Source: Neostapfia colusana (lineage: Eukaryota > Streptophyta > Magnoliopsida > Poales > Poaceae). From it: DNA of 64,000 nt. Both the position numbers and the translations under genes were made by a program. Below are positions 10,587 to 23,220 of this stretch, piece by piece (the first letter of the stretch is position 1; every line of letters begins with the position of its first letter). The notes beneath the pieces are model-generated. The model did no database searches. It was not told the DNA's origin and was given only the letters and a program-made list of their open reading frames with translations. The stretch lies in the NCBI GenBank assembly GCA_030760725.1, contig JASWHV010000008.1, forward strand, positions 35,374,720 through 35,438,719, written 5' to 3'.

Positions 10587-13500
10587 TTGAATCTCGTCCT
10601 CGAGATTCGTTAGTAGAAAATAGATGGGGAAATTCTGCCTTGATATCCTCTTCTCGCTCCCATGTGGCTTCAGCTTCAGTGTGATGGCTCCATTGTACCT
10701 TGCACCATCGAATCACCTTGTTTCGGGTGACCCTTTCCTTTACGTCCAAGATTCGGACAGGGTGTTCTGCGTAAGTCAGGTCCTCTTGAAGGTTAAGTTC
10801 TCCCATTGACACTTGTTCCTCTGGTATTCTCAAGCACTTCTTGAGCTGGGATACATGAAACACGTCATGTACGTCGCAGAGGTGGTTTGGGAGCTCTAGT
10901 TATTAGGCTACTTCCCCTCGCTTACCCAAAATCTTAAATGGTCCGATGTAGCGAGGCGCTAGTTTGCCTCTGACGTTAAAACGTCGTTGGCCTCGGATAG
11001 GCGATACCTTAAGGTATACGAAGTCTCCAACTTTAAAGGTCAACTTTCTACGCCTATTGTCCGCATAGCCTTTCTGTCGTGACTGAGCAGCCTTTAAGTT
11101 TTCCTGTATTGTTTGGACTTGCTTTTCAGCCTCTTGTAGTACTTCGGGTCCAAACACCTGGTTCTCTCCAGTCTCGTTCCAGAACAGCGGCGTTCTACAC
11201 CGTCTACCATATAAGGCTTCGAAAGGCGTCATCTTCAAGCTAGCTTGATAGCTGTTGTTATAGGAGAACTCGGCATACGGTAAACTCCTATCCCAACTAC
11301 GCCCACGTTTCAAGGCGCAAGCTCTCAACATGTCTTCCAAAATTTGGTTCGTCCTTTCGGTTTGTCCATCTGTTTGTGGGTGGTAGGCAGAGCTAAAATC
11401 CAGTCGTGTACCCATGGCTTTCTGCAACTTCCTCCAGAATCTAGAGGTAAACTGAGAACCTCGATCTGAGATTATCCTCTTTGGAACTCCATGATGGCAC
11501 ACGATCTGCTCCATGTACAATTCTGCCAGCCGTGTAACGTTGTAACTTGTCTTTACCGGAAGAAAATGGGCGGTCTTCGTCAACCGGTCCACAATGACCC
11601 AGATGGAGTCGTATCCTGACTGAGTTCGTGGCAATCCGACAATGAAGTCCATACTGATGTCCTCCCATTTCCATTCAGGTATTTTCAAGGGTTGCAACAA
11701 TCCAGCGGGTTTTTGATGTTCGGCTTTTACCCGTTGGCATGTGTCGCATAGGGCAACGTATTCGGCTATATCCCTCTTCATACCATCCCACCAATAGCAG
11801 GTTTTCAAATCCTTGTACATTTTGGTGCTCCCTGGGTGTATGGAATAGGGTGAATCATGTGCCTCCTTCAATATTACGTCGCGAAGGTGTTTTATGTTTG
11901 GCACACAAATCCTTTTTCCTAGCCAAAGCGTACCCTTTTTATCCTCCTTGAAATCCTTTTCTATCCCTTGTCGGATTCTTTCTTTGATCTCCTTAATCCC
12001 CTCGTCCGTTGCTTGTCCCTTTCTTATTTCTTGCTCCAATGAGGAGTGGATTTCCATTATTTCCATGTTATTCAAGAATCCGAGGTGTAACTGTTCGAAC
12101 TCTTTACGTAGTTTGGGTGGTAGCTCCCGAACCGTGAGTTGGTGGCATGCTCCCTTTCTGCTCAATGCGTCAGCAACCACATTGGCCTTCCCGGGGTGGT
12201 AATTGATTCCTACATCATAATCCTTGATGAGTTCTAACCATCGACGTTGCCTCAAATTCAAGTCTGTTTGTGTAAATATGTACTTGAGGCTTTTATGATC
12301 TGTATAGATCTCACATCGATGACCAAGGATATAATGTCTCCAAATCTTCAATGCATGCACCACTGCTGCTAACTCCAAATCATGAGTAGGATAGTTAAGC
12401 TCATGCTTCTTTAATTGTCGTGAGGCATAGGCTACCACTTGCCCTTCCTTCATGAGCACACATCCGAGCCCTTGTCTGGATGCGTCACAATATATGTCGA
12501 AGCTCTTGCTTACGTCTGGCAATACCAGAACTGGTGCTGTGGTTAGCCTTTTCTTGAGTTCCTCAAAACTTTCTTGTCAGGCTTGTGTCCATTGAAAGAC
12601 TTTTCCCTTCATTAGCAACTCCGTCATAGGTTTTGCTATCTTAGAGAAGTCTTTAATGAAGCGCCGATAGTATCCTGCCATCCCAAGGAAACTCCGAATA
12701 TCCCTCACGCTCCTCGGTTGGTCCCACTTCAAAATATCTCTCACCTTTCCAGGATCAACCGATACCCCTTCCTTGGAGATGATGTGGCCTAGGAAGGATA
12801 TTTCCCTTAGCCAAAATTGACACTTGTTGAGCTTGGCATACAACTGATGCTCGCGCAACTTCTGCAAGGTCAATTTCAGATGTTCTTCATGCTCCTCCTT
12901 ACTTTTTGAATACACCATAATGTCGTCGATGAAAACTACGACGAACTTGTCCAAGTACTCCATGAAAACCTTATTCATAAGGTACATGAAGTATGCGGGT
13001 GCATTCGTCAATCCAAAAGACATAACGGTATATTCATATGAACCATACCGCGTTCGAAAGGCTGTCTTAGGTATATCGGAGGGCTTAATCTTCAGCTGGA
13101 AATATCCCGACCGAAGATCAATCTTGGAGAACACTTGGGCTCCTTTCATTTGATCGAACAGGTCCTCTATATGGGGCAGAGGGTATTTATTCTTGATTGT
13201 TACCTCGTTGAGAGACCTGTAGTCCACGCACATTCTTTGGGTTCCATCCTTCTTGTCTACGAAGAGTACCGGGGCTCCCCATGGTGACGAACTTGGACGG
13301 ATAAAACCCTTCTCCAACTGTTCTTGAATTTGCTTCTTGAGTTCAACTAACTCGTTGATGGGCATCCTATATGGTCTCTTAGCTATGGGTGCAGTTACAG
13401 GTACCAAATCTATGGCAAACTCAATGTCCCGGTCAGGTGGCATAACTGGAAGTTCTTCCGGGAACACATCCGAAAATTCCTGAACCACTGGAATGTTGTC

Positions 13501-15081
13501 CAATGTTACTCTTTCGACATGGTTCAGATCCGCCCGTTCGGTCGCTTGCTGGGCTGACTCAAACTCGACACGGATACCGTGTTCGTTCGTCAACTGCACG
13601 CTTTTCTCAGCACATTGGATTACCCCATTGTGCTTGCTTAACCAGTCCATTCCGAGTATGATGTCAATTCCATGGGAGTCCAGAACAATAAGGTTGGCAA
13701 GGAAGTCTACCCCCCTTATTTTAAGGCTTACTTTAGGACATACTATATTAGTCCTCATTTCTCCTCCGGGAGAATTAACTAACATAGCACATTCTAAGTG
13801 AGGTACGGGTAGATGATGCTTGGCAACATATTTGGATGATATGAAGGAATGTGATGCTCCGGAATCAAATAAAATGGTGGCTGGGTTGGAGTTGGCAAGG
13901 AACATACCAATTGCGACGTCCTCAGCCTGTTGTGCTTCCTCAGCAGTGACATGGTTAACATGGCCACGAGCATAGTTCTGCGGTCCACGGTTCCCTTGGT
14001 GGTCCCCTCCGTTTGGTCGCTGGTTCTGCTTGGGCACGTTACCTTGCTGTCCAGGGCCTCTCTTCGGGCACTGGTTAGCGTAGTGGCCTACTTCCCCGCA
14101 TGCAAAGCACGCTCTGTTGCCTACGGCAGCAGGTACGTTGGGGCGGGGGTTTTGAACAGGAGCGCCATTGTTAGTCCGGGGCGCAGGAGGCATGGGCACA
14201 CGAGGTGCCGGTGCAACGAACCGTTGCTGTGGTGGCTGACCAGGGCGGTTCGTAGAAGTGGTCGATCCATACTGCAGTGCAGGGGGCATGTACCTAGGTC
14301 GTACGTTGCTCCCTTGGGGCTGGTATGGGATCTTCCTTTTGCACTCGCGCTCGATCTCTCGGATCTTGTTTTCCACCACAATAGCCTTATCAACCAGCTT
14401 CTGGAAGCTTACGTAGTCATTGTTGAGGAGCTGAACTTGGATCTCATTGTTCAACCCTCTCATGAACAGGTACTGCTTCCTCTGATCTGAGTTGACATCT
14501 TCGGGGGCATACCGGGACAGTTGTATGAACTTGTTGAGGTATTCGTTCACACTCTTCTGCCCTTGGCGGAGACCCTCAAACTCCTGCCTCTTGAGCATCA
14601 TTACGCCAACAGGGATGTAGTGGGAGCGGAAACTTTCCTTGAACTCAGTCCAAGTGATTGTCTCCGGGTTGGCATGGGCGTTGCTCAAGGCATCCCACCA
14701 GTCAGCAGCTGCTCCCATCAGTTGGTGCGACGCAAAGAGAACCTTTTCTCGGTCGTTGCACTGTACAATGGCAAGCTTCTTCTCCATGGATTTCAACCAA
14801 TCATCGGCCTCCATTGGATCGCTTGCTTGAGCAAAGGTGGGTGGTCGAGTCCTCATGAACTCTCCCAACTTGTTATGAGCCGGCGGGAGTTGTGGCGGTG
14901 GTGCCGGAACGGGGTGTTGGTTGGCCTGCAACTGACCCAAAGTTTGGATCATGGTTTGCATAAGCTGGTTTTGCATGGCCATCAACCTTTCTAGGTTGTT
15001 TTCGCCAGCTCCAGGGTTAGCAGGAACTTCTTCGTGGTCATCTTCCTGGACGTTCCTTCGGCTGGCGTTTCCTCTCACCAT
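10582..15081 (-). pseudogene. gag-pol: Element A gag-pol, one frame, stops at two places
   Basis: A single reading frame of about 1500 codons from ATG at 15081 to 10582. Order: gag with a proline-rich linker, zinc knuckle CFACGEVGH (about residue 324), protease FDSGA (about 404), RT with intact FIDD (near 12925), RNase H, integrase HHCC finger and D-D-E triad including HPQTDGQTE, and a terminal chromodomain (about 10600-10760). It is broken only by TGA at 12577-12579, between RT and RNase H, and a TAA TAA pair at 10900-10905, between integrase and chromodomain. All conserved catalytic residues I could check are present. With young LTRs, this copy is the closest to a functional element in the window, but as it stands it cannot make a full polyprotein. 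Confidence 0.95.
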
Positions 15082-15498
15082 CTGTGAGAGAGAACGAAAT
15101 AGAATAGAAGGTTAGAAGATTAGATAGGTCCGTTCAACTATATGCATCAAGGGGAGTTTGGACTATATATATATTAGTCCTTATGAGGATGTGATCAAGT
15201 GCCGAAGCATTTCACTCCTCTTTCTTCTTTCGTGTGGATATGGGCAACGTTGTTGAGACGCCCCACAACTCACACTAAGCACATATTCACAAATAATCAT
15301 CACAAGGGCCCACTCAACTCCTATTCAAGGATGGTTTCCTACGTCAAGGTGGTTTCAAGGCCAATCTAAGCTATTCATCCTAGGATGCTTCCTTTGGTCC
15401 GCGTAGCTTCTATTTAGGGGTATAACTTGCTGTTAACCCGTGATTCTAATATCAACCCAAGGTTTCTAATTAGGTGTGTAACCTACTGTCAACCCGTG
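15082..15498 (-). other. Untranslated leader of element A
   Basis: About 400 bp between primer site and gag with no open frame of note. Near the primer site a decayed second copy of the primer-site neighbourhood is visible (about 15447-15465, in the series ACCCGTGATTCTAATATCAACC). An (AT)-rich stretch lies near 15165-15175. Confidence 0.7.
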
Positions 15499-15510
15499 GC
15501 TCTGATACCA
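15499..15510 (-). promoter_or_regulatory. Primer binding site, element A (tRNA-iMet type)
   Basis: Minus-strand TGGTATCAGAGC, three bases inside the 5' LTR. It is complementary to the 3' end of plant initiator tRNA-Met, the usual primer of chromoviruses and many plant LTR elements. Confidence 0.95.
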
Positions 15511-17666
15511 ATCTGTGATGCCCTCAATTCTGTGGAAAACCACAGAACCGAGAACTAATGCATATGTGTGCCCAGGATGTTCATCACACATACACATACG
15601 TTCCACAAACTGAATTCAGATTATATATTACCACGAATAACAGAGTTTATTACAATTCCTCATGAGTCTTGGACTCATGCTCACAGCGGAAGTCTTATTT
15701 CTATGCAGCGGAAATCTTATTTAAATGCGGAAGCAAAAACTAATGCGGAAGCAAAACTAAGCAGAAGTGGCTCCATCTTTAATCCTTCCACAGGCAAGGT
15801 TGAGAACAGATCACACGCCATAATGTTCTACCTGGTCTTCATAGTAGTCTTCTCTTGCTGTTGATGGAGAAATAATAATGCAAGTTTGAGCACAATGATG
15901 TACTCAGCAAGTGAGGGAATAACACATGATATGCAGCTTATAAACAAGGTAGGTATAAAAGGGCTTATTTGCAGAAAAGCAATCTTGTAAAACCATGATA
16001 AAACGGCAACTTTACTTTAGATGAATGTAATCCCAGCATATATTGAATTACCAACATACCTTCATCACTCCCCGTGTTCCATCCGAACATTAACCAATCT
16101 TTTATTCATACTCACGAATACCTCCTCGTATTCGCTACCATCTCATCTCATATAACAACCTCGTCTCGCACCGAGACCAATCTCATTTCATGACCCACCA
16201 GTCATGCAACCCTTTCATCATCCAGGCTTAACAATTCCAAACCAAACCATAACCAAACCCATAATCATAACCAAGAACCTTCCCAATAACCATTCCAATA
16301 ACCATCCCATCTAATCATGGCAGTTTAGCCAGGTGCTCGTGACCGTAAGCTCGGCTATCATGATAGTTTTAATAACTCTGCAGAGTTTGCACCTCTTTAC
16401 CCACAAGTTTGTGATTTCGTCACCCGTCGGCGACTGCAGAACCTCCATTATACCAGTACACAACCGTCGGTGTATGGTCAAGAGATCACAAAATAGCCTT
16501 TACAAAGGGGTTACTAGATGTATGGACTCACTAAGGTTTCACCGGCAGGCTAGAATCTCCAATTCTCCCACCCACAGGCCCCCTCTTGTGCCATGCAGTT
16601 CCCAGGGCAGTCCTCACTCGACTCCCATTCCCCGCGCCTTCCATAGTCCATATCATCCTAGCAACTTACCTAATTGCTCAGCTAAGCCGCACCCATACTT
16701 GGCCTTGTGGTGGCACTATTATCCTGGCATGTGCATGCATGAACCGGTCCTTAGATCTGCGGCAAGCAAAACCACCCTTCTCATACTACCACATTCACAA
16801 ACCCAGGCTTGCCTAGATCTCCCTCCGATCCATGTTCATTAACCTCATCAATTACTTATTATCAGTACGAGTGCAGTTAGCTAGACACATCTATCTCGCT
16901 TCCCAATCCCATAAACTCAGCGAAGCAATAAGCAAAAACCATACCCGACTCATAAACTTCCCGGGCGACAAGGATGGTTTAATCAAAACTAGTAAACTCC
17001 TATAAAAAGGGTTTCCCATCATGTTTGACTCAGCACACACACCTTTTCGCAAAATAAAACAGTTTTACCCAAAACATAGGATCAACATAGTCAAGGAGCA
17101 CTTGCCTTGTTCTTGCGGTTCCGGTTGTCCTTGATTCTCAAAACCTTGTTGCTGCAGCTCGTCGTAGACAGCTTCCTGAGTTTGTCCTGCTATGTAGGAT
17201 TCACGTGCACACAAATTCACAGCAATCATTATTATGCACAAACCCTAAACTAGATGCGATGATGCACATGCATGCTATACTACGATTAGTTCTATTAGAT
17301 TGATCTGATGTTCTTGCATGGCTTGCATGGTCAGAGGTGTTCAGATCAAAGATGAACGTGGCGATGATCTTGTTTTTAGATCAAACTGATCATCGAGTGT
17401 TCTGCCCACGAAAACGCTTCTGTTCGAAAGGAATCGAAGAACAGATGCAAAGAGATGAACAACATGATGTTGTAAGGTGGTATTGAAGTCCTACCTCACG
17501 TTTTTCTTGACTTCGAGGTTCTCCTCAGACCACTCGGTTCTTCTCCGATGATCTCCCTTGTTGCGCTTCGGCGATGTTTTGCTCGGCAAGTTAGGGCTAG
17601 AGCGCTAAGTCGTCGGCTCAGGAGTTGAAAGAGAAGTTCGTGGTTTCGGCCAGAGGTTTCGGGTTC

Positions 17667-17676
17667 TATTTATAAT
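17667..17676 (-). promoter_or_regulatory. TATA box of element A 5' LTR
   Basis: ATTATAAATA on the minus strand, identical in core to the copy in the 3' LTR. It lies downstream (in transcription) of the CACGTG array and a CCAAT motif. Confidence 0.78.
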
Positions 17677-17846
17677 CAGGAAGAGAAGAGTCCTAATCTG
17701 ATTGGATTCCGAATAAGAGTCTTATTCAGATCTTTGTTAAATCCTGACGTCTTATCTTCGGTAAGGATCGTGGATTTTAGATCGGTTTCCGTTGCGTACC
17801 AATATCTTTATGTGTAAAAACCGCTCCAGACTCGTTACCTCCGCGG

Positions 17847-18262
17847 TGATGAGCTCCGGAAGCTCCACGTGTCCTTCCGAGCCTGGTATCTCTTCTCCCG
17901 CAGAGACGAGCTCCGGTTGTGCCACGTGTCACGAGCGAGACCTCCCTCTTCTCTGGAGACGAGCTCCGCGCACGCCACGTGTTTTGCGATGGACCTTCCG
18001 GTGATAAGCTCCGGTGGTGACACGTGTTCGATAGACCCGGACTTCTCTCTGAGATGAGCTCCGAGATTGACACGTGTCCTATAAAAAATGCCTTTGCTTC
18101 TTCCGCAGAGGCTCGCTCCGCGGGCAGCACATGTCCCACAGGGTCGGACCTCTTTCCAATTGCGGAGGTGACCCCCGAGTCTGCCACGTAGCCTAGTTTA
18201 GCGTCGGACCTCTCCCAATCTCTCGGGGATGAGCTCCGAACGCGCCACGTGGTCTGCTGGCC
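17847..18262 (-). repeat. G-box repeat array in U3 of element A 5' LTR
   Basis: Eight units with CCACGTG/ACACGTGTC at 45-65 bp spacing, interleaved with GAGCTCCG. A mutated unit (CACATGTCCC) is seen near 18128, where the 3' LTR keeps CACGTG. Confidence 0.8.
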
Positions 18263-18402
18263 GTGGAAGTTGCGTTTCGGTGTTCTCGAAGAGCTTTATT
18301 GGCCATCCTTTTGATACTTGTCTCTGTTCCTTCTTTTCTTAAAATGTTTTTCTTCTTCATAAAACATGAACATATGCTGACACCCGAGATGAGGGTGTCA
18401 CA

Positions 18403-18407
18403 CGCGG
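18403..18407. repeat. Right target-site duplication of element A (CGCGG)
   Basis: Matches 7694-7698. Confidence 0.95.
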
Positions 18408-19072
18408 TGACGAGTACCGCTTGTTCACTGCATCGTAACATAGACTAATGAATGCAATGTTATGATTCAATACTGCTGTTATGATATAATTGTATTGCTA
18501 CATGTGTGCCACCAAATATTGCTTACTAATTTCAGCTTCATGAACTGTTAACCTGTTGCTAAAAGATGAACTAAGGATGAACTTGTAGGCGTGTCCATTT
18601 GCTGCAACATTGCTATCCTATGTCATGGTACCCCTCATGTAGAGTTTCATGCTTAGGTGAGTCGGTTAAGCCTTGCTGAGCCTTTGTGTTCACGGTTGCT
18701 GCTTAAGTGTTTTTCAGGTGAGGAGCCACCCACGGACTCGGAGTACGAGTCCACCGGCGAGGGTTACCCTCCGTCGGGGACCACGGCTGAGTGGGAGCCG
18801 TACACGCCGCGCTGAGCTGAGACGTGCAGCTAGTGTGGGTTGCCCTAGGGCTGGGCAACCGACTTTTGCTAGATAGGCAGGCGTGAGTTGTACAATAGAA
18901 ACTTCCGCTGTGTGATAAAGACTCTAGTTTATAACTGAGAAGTGTACTACTTTGTACCTTCAGTTTGTTTTCCCATGTAATATAATGTGTTCTTCTGACG
19001 TGTGCTGTCGGGTGTCGCATCGTGCGGCACCACCCTCTGCGATCCTGGATGAGCGGATTCCGGTCCGCCACA
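18408..19072 (+). repeat. Element 1 3' LTR, right segment
   Basis: Continuation of the LTR interrupted at 7698. It ends GGTCCGCCACA at 19072. The last 70 bases (GGTGTCGCATCGTGCGGCACCACCC) resemble the ends of element C's LTRs, which confirms identity. Together with 4278-7698 it gives an LTR of about 4.1 kb. Confidence 0.9.
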
Positions 19073-20520
19073 GCCATCCCGTGTATTATGTCAATCCCTT
19101 GGGAGTCCAAGACAATAAGGTTGGCAAGGAAGTCTACCCCCCTTATTTTAAGGCTTACTTTCGGACACACTATATTAGTCCTCATTTCTCCTCCGGGAGA
19201 ATTAACTAACATAGCACATTCTATGTGGGATACCGGTAGATGATGTTTGGTAACATACTTGGGTGATATGAAGGAATGTGATGCTCCAGAATCAAATAAG
19301 ATGGTGGCCGGGTTGGAGTTGGCAAGGAACATACCAATTACGACGTCCTCATCCTGTTGTGCTTCCTCAACAGAGACATGGTTCACGTTGCCGCGAGCAT
19401 AGTTCTGCTGTCCACGGTTTCCTTGATTGTCCCGTCTGTTCAGTCACGGGTTCTGCTTGGGCACGTTGCCTTGCTGTCCAGGGCCTCTCCTCGGGCACTG
19501 GTTCGCGAAGTTTCCTATTTCCCCGCATGCAAAGCATGCCCTGTTGCTTACAGCAGCAGGTACGTTGGGGCGGGGGTTTTGAACAGGAGCTCCCATGTTA
19601 GGTCGGGGCACAGGAGGCATGGGCACATGAGGTGCTGATGCAACGGGTCGTTGCTGTGGTGGCTGACTAGGACGGTATGCAAGTGTAGTCGATCCATACT
19701 GCGATGCAGCTGGGGACATGTACCGAGGTCGTACGTTGCTCCCTTCGTAATGGTACTGCATCTTCTTCTTGTCCTCTCGCTCGATCTCTTTGATCTTGCT
19801 TTCGACCACTATAGCCTTGTCCACCAGCTTCTGGAAGCTCACGTAGTCATTGTTGAGGAGCTGAACCTGGATCTCATTGTTCAACCCCCTCATGAACAGG
19901 TACTGCTTCCTCTGGTCTGAGTTGACATCCTCGGGGGCATACCGGGACAGTTGTGTGAACTTGTTGAGGTACTCATTCACACTTCTCTGTCCTTGGTGGA
20001 GACCTTCGAACTCCTGTCTCTTGAGCATCATTACACCAGCAGGGATGTAGTGGGAGCGGAAACTTTCCTTGAACTCAGTCCAAGTGATTTTCTCCGGGTT
20101 GGCATGGGCATTGCTCAAGGCATCCCACCAGTCAGCAGTTGCTCCCGTCAGTTGGTGCGACGCAAAGAGAACCTTTTCTCGGTCGTTGCACTGTACAATG
20201 GCAAGCTTCTTCTCCATGGATTTCAACCAATCATCGGCCTCCATTGGATCGCTTGCTTGAGCAAAGGTGGGTGGTCGAGTCCTCATGAACTCTCCCAGTC
20301 TGTTGTGAGCCGGCGGTGGTGGTGGCGGTGGTGCCGGAACGGGGTTGTTGTTGGCCTGCAACTGACCCAAAGTTTGGATCATGGTTTGCATAAGCTGATT
20401 CTGCATGGCCATCAACATTTCCAAGTTGTTCTCACCAGCTCCGGGGTTAACAGGAACTTCGTCGTGGTCATCCTCTTGGTTGTCACGGATATTCCTTCGG
20501 CCGGTGTTTACTCTCACCAT
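19073..20520 (-). pseudogene. gag: Element B gag and start of protease, truncated
   Basis: Starts at ATG 20520 (MVRVNTGRR) and runs through the capsid region and a zinc knuckle (CFACGEIGN; the usual His of CCHC is Asn here) into an aspartic protease with FDSGAS near 19290. A TGA at 19444-19446 interrupts it; comparison with element A indicates a CGA arginine codon changed by C-to-T. Coding ends abruptly at 19073 in the protease GMDW region, where element 1 inserted. It keeps the frame of element A throughout. Confidence 0.92.
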
Positions 20521-21030
20521 CTGTGGGAGAGAACGAAATAGAATAGAAGGTTAGAAGGTTAGGTAGATCCCCTCAACTATATGCATCAAGGTGGGTTGGA
20601 CTAAATATATATATATATATATATTAGCCCATATGAGGATGTGAACAAGTGCCAAAGCATCTCACACCTCTTTTTACTTAAGTGTGGATATGGACAAAGT
20701 TTTGATACGTCCCACAACTCACACTAAGCACACATTTCGCAACAATCATTACAAGAGCTCACACAATTCCTATTCAAGGGTGGTTTCCTATGTCAAGGTA
20801 GTTTCAAGGCCAATCTAAACATCCTAGGATGCTTCCTTGGGTCAGCGTTCCTTAGCTACCAATCTGTGTCCAATACCAATCTGTGATTGTATCAAGTTGT
20901 GTAATCTACCCCTATCTGTGGTTTTTGATACCACTCTGTGTTTCCTATTTAGGTGTGTAACCCACTGCCAACCCGTGGTTCTAATATCAATTTGAGATTT
21001 CTATCTAGGTGTGTAACCTACTGTCAGCCC
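20521..21030 (-). other. Element B leader with repeated primer-site-like units
   Basis: Non-coding leader between primer site and gag. About four units related to the primer-site neighbourhood (TACCAATCTGTG / TACCACTCTGTG / ATCAATTTGAG) lie between about 20857 and 21048, spaced about 50-60 bp, with GGTGTGTAACC(T/C)ACTG between some of them. Element A has about two. Confidence 0.65.
20604..20625. repeat. (AT)n microsatellite
   Basis: About 11 AT dinucleotides in the leader of element B; the same place in element A has only a few. Confidence 0.9.
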
Positions 21031-21033
21031 GTG

Positions 21034-21045
21034 GCTCTGATACCA
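21034..21045 (-). promoter_or_regulatory. Primer binding site, element B (tRNA-iMet type)
   Basis: Minus-strand TGGTATCAGAGC, three bases inside the LTR that begins at 21049. Confidence 0.93.
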
Positions 21046-23210
21046 ATCTGTGACGCCCTCAATTCTGTGGAAAACCACGGAACCGAGAACTGATGCATAT
21101 GTGTGCCCAGGATGTTTATCACACATACACATATGTTCCACAAACTGAATTCAGAATATATATAACCACGAATAACAGAGTTTATTACAATGTCTCATGA
21201 GTCCTGGACTCATGCTCACAGCGGAAGTCTTTATTTCTATGCAGCGGAAGTCTTTATTCTTAATGCGGAAGCAATTTAACTAATGCGGAAGCAATTCTAG
21301 TCAGCAATGGCTCCATCTCTACTCCATCCACAGGCAAGGTTGAGAACAGATTACGCGCCTAATGCTCCACTTGGTCTCCATAGAAATCTCCTTCTGCTGC
21401 TGATGATGAAATAATAATGCAAGTTTGAGTACAATGATGTACTCAGCAAGTGCGGGAAAACATGATATGTAGCTCATAACAAGGTAGATATAAAAAGGCT
21501 CATTGCAGAAAAGCAAAGTTATCAAAACCACGATAAAATAACAACTTAACTTTAGGGGAATGTAATCCCAGCATGTATTAAATTACCAACATACCTCCCT
21601 CACTTTCCATGTTCCACCTGAACATTAACCAAATTCATTCTTGCTCACGAATACCTCCTTGTATTCGCTACCATCTCACGAATACCTTCTCGTATTCGCT
21701 ACCATCTCATCTCATAGACAACTTCGTCTCACACCGAGACCAATCTCGTTGCCATGACTCAACAGTCACGCAACCATCTTATCACCCGGACTCAACAGTC
21801 CTGAAAACCAAAACCATAGCCAATAGCCGTAACCAAGAACCATCCCAATAACCATCCCAACTAATCATGGCAGTTGGCCAGACGCTCGTGACCGTAAGCT
21901 CGGCTATCATGATAGTTCTAAGAACCCTGCAGAGTTTGCACCTCTTTACCTACAAGTTTGTGATTTCGTCACCCGTCGGCGACTACAGAACCTCCATTAT
22001 ACCAGTACACAACTGTCGGTGTATGGCCAAGAGATCACAAAATAGCCTTTAGAAAGGGGCTACTAGATTTATGGACTCACTAAGATTTCACCGGCAGGCT
22101 AGAATCTCCAATTCTCCTACCCATGGGCACCCTCTTGTGCCATGCAGTTCCCAGGGCAGTCCTCAGTCGACTCCCATTCCCCGCGCCTTCCACAGTCCAT
22201 AACACTCTAGCAACTTACCTAATTACTCAGCTAAGCCGCACCCATACTTGGCCTTGTGGTGGCACCGTTATGCTGGCGTGTGCATGCATGAACCGATCGT
22301 TAGATCTACGGCAAGTAAACCACCATCTCATGCTACCTCATTCACAAACCCAGGCTTGCCTAGATCTCCCTCCGATCCATGTTCAGTAACAACATCAATT
22401 TCTCATTATCATTACGAGTGCAGTTAGCTAGACACATCTATCTTGCTTCCCAATCCCATGGACTCAGCGAAGCATAAAGCAAAAACCATACCCGACTCAT
22501 AAACATCCCTGGCGACAAGGGTGGTTTAACCAAAGCTAGTAAGCTCCTATAAAAGGGTTTCCAATAATGTTTGACTCAGCACACACACCTTTTTGCAAAA
22601 CAAAGAAGTTTTACCCAAAACATAGGATCAATATGGTCAAGGAGCACTTGCCTTGTTCTTGCGGTTCTGGTGGCTCTTGGATCTCAAAACCTTGTTGTTG
22701 CAGCTTGTCGTAAACAGCTCCCTGAGCTTGTCCTGCTATACAGGATCACGCACATACAAGATTCATAACAATCAATATCATGCACAAACTTTTACTAGAT
22801 GCGATGATGCATATGCATGCTATCCTGTGATTAGTTTGTACGTTTTCTTTGCATGGCTTGCATGGACTTTATGATGAACAGAGGTGTTCGGATCAAAGGT
22901 GGATGTGGCGATGATCTTGTCTTTAGATCAACCTGATCATCAAGTGATCTGCCCACGAGAAGGCTTCTGTTCGAAAGGAATCGAAGAACAGATGCAAAGA
23001 AAACACAACGATGCCGTAAGGCGGTTTTTGGAGACCTACCTTACGTTCTTCTCAGTCTTGGTCCTTCTCAGATCGTTGGGCTCTCCTCCGGCGATCTTTC
23101 TTGCTGCACTCCGGCGATGGGCTTACTCGGCAAGTTAGGGCTAGGGCTCTAAGTCGTTGGCTCAGGAGTTAGAAAAGAAGTTTGTGGTTTCGGCCAGAGG
23201 TTCTGGGTTC

Positions 23211-23220
23211 TATTTATAAT
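23211..23220 (-). promoter_or_regulatory. TATA box of element B 5' LTR
   Basis: ATTATAAATA on the minus strand, followed by GAACCCAGAACC, at the position equivalent to the A LTR core promoter. Confidence 0.72.

Larger units (their letters stand above)
7699..18402 (-). mobile_element. Element A: complete Ty3/gypsy chromovirus
   Basis: A full 10.7 kb element on the minus strand: 5' LTR 15514-18402, primer binding site 15499-15510, gag-pol 15081-10582, polypurine tract near 10573-10586, 3' LTR 7699-10569. The 5-bp duplication CGCGG flanks it. The two LTRs differ at roughly 30 positions by eye over about 2.87 kb, so the insertion is recent on an evolutionary scale. It lies inside the 3' LTR of element 1. 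The chromodomain and iMet primer site suggest the Tekay/Del group (inference). Confidence 0.97.
15514..18402 (-). repeat. Element A 5' LTR (2889 bp)
   Basis: Same structure as the 3' LTR: TGTGACACC start at 18402 and end at 15514. It is longer chiefly because of a duplicated GCGGAAGCAAAAACTAAT-type unit near 15727-15755. It drives the element from the TATA box at 17667-17676. Confidence 0.96.
1..19072 (+). mobile_element. Element 1: Ty3/gypsy chromovirus, 3' part, split by element A
   Basis: This plus-strand retrotransposon enters from the left window edge inside gag. It keeps the end of gag, the whole pol with a C-terminal chromodomain, a polypurine tract and a 3' LTR (4278-7698 and 18408-19072). 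The 5' LTR and gag start lie outside the window. Its LTR is interrupted by element A (7699-18402), which duplicated CGCGG. Its right end (…GCCACA at 19072) lands in the protease coding region of element B; the bases 19073-19077 (GCCAT) are the probable right copy of its target duplication. The chromodomain and long LTRs point to the Tekay/Del group of chromoviruses; the clade name is an inference. Confidence 0.93.

Noticed and set aside
13493..14994. Open frames on the plus strand of element A gag-pol
   Set aside because: They are the complement of the real minus-strand polyprotein, with no domain of their own.
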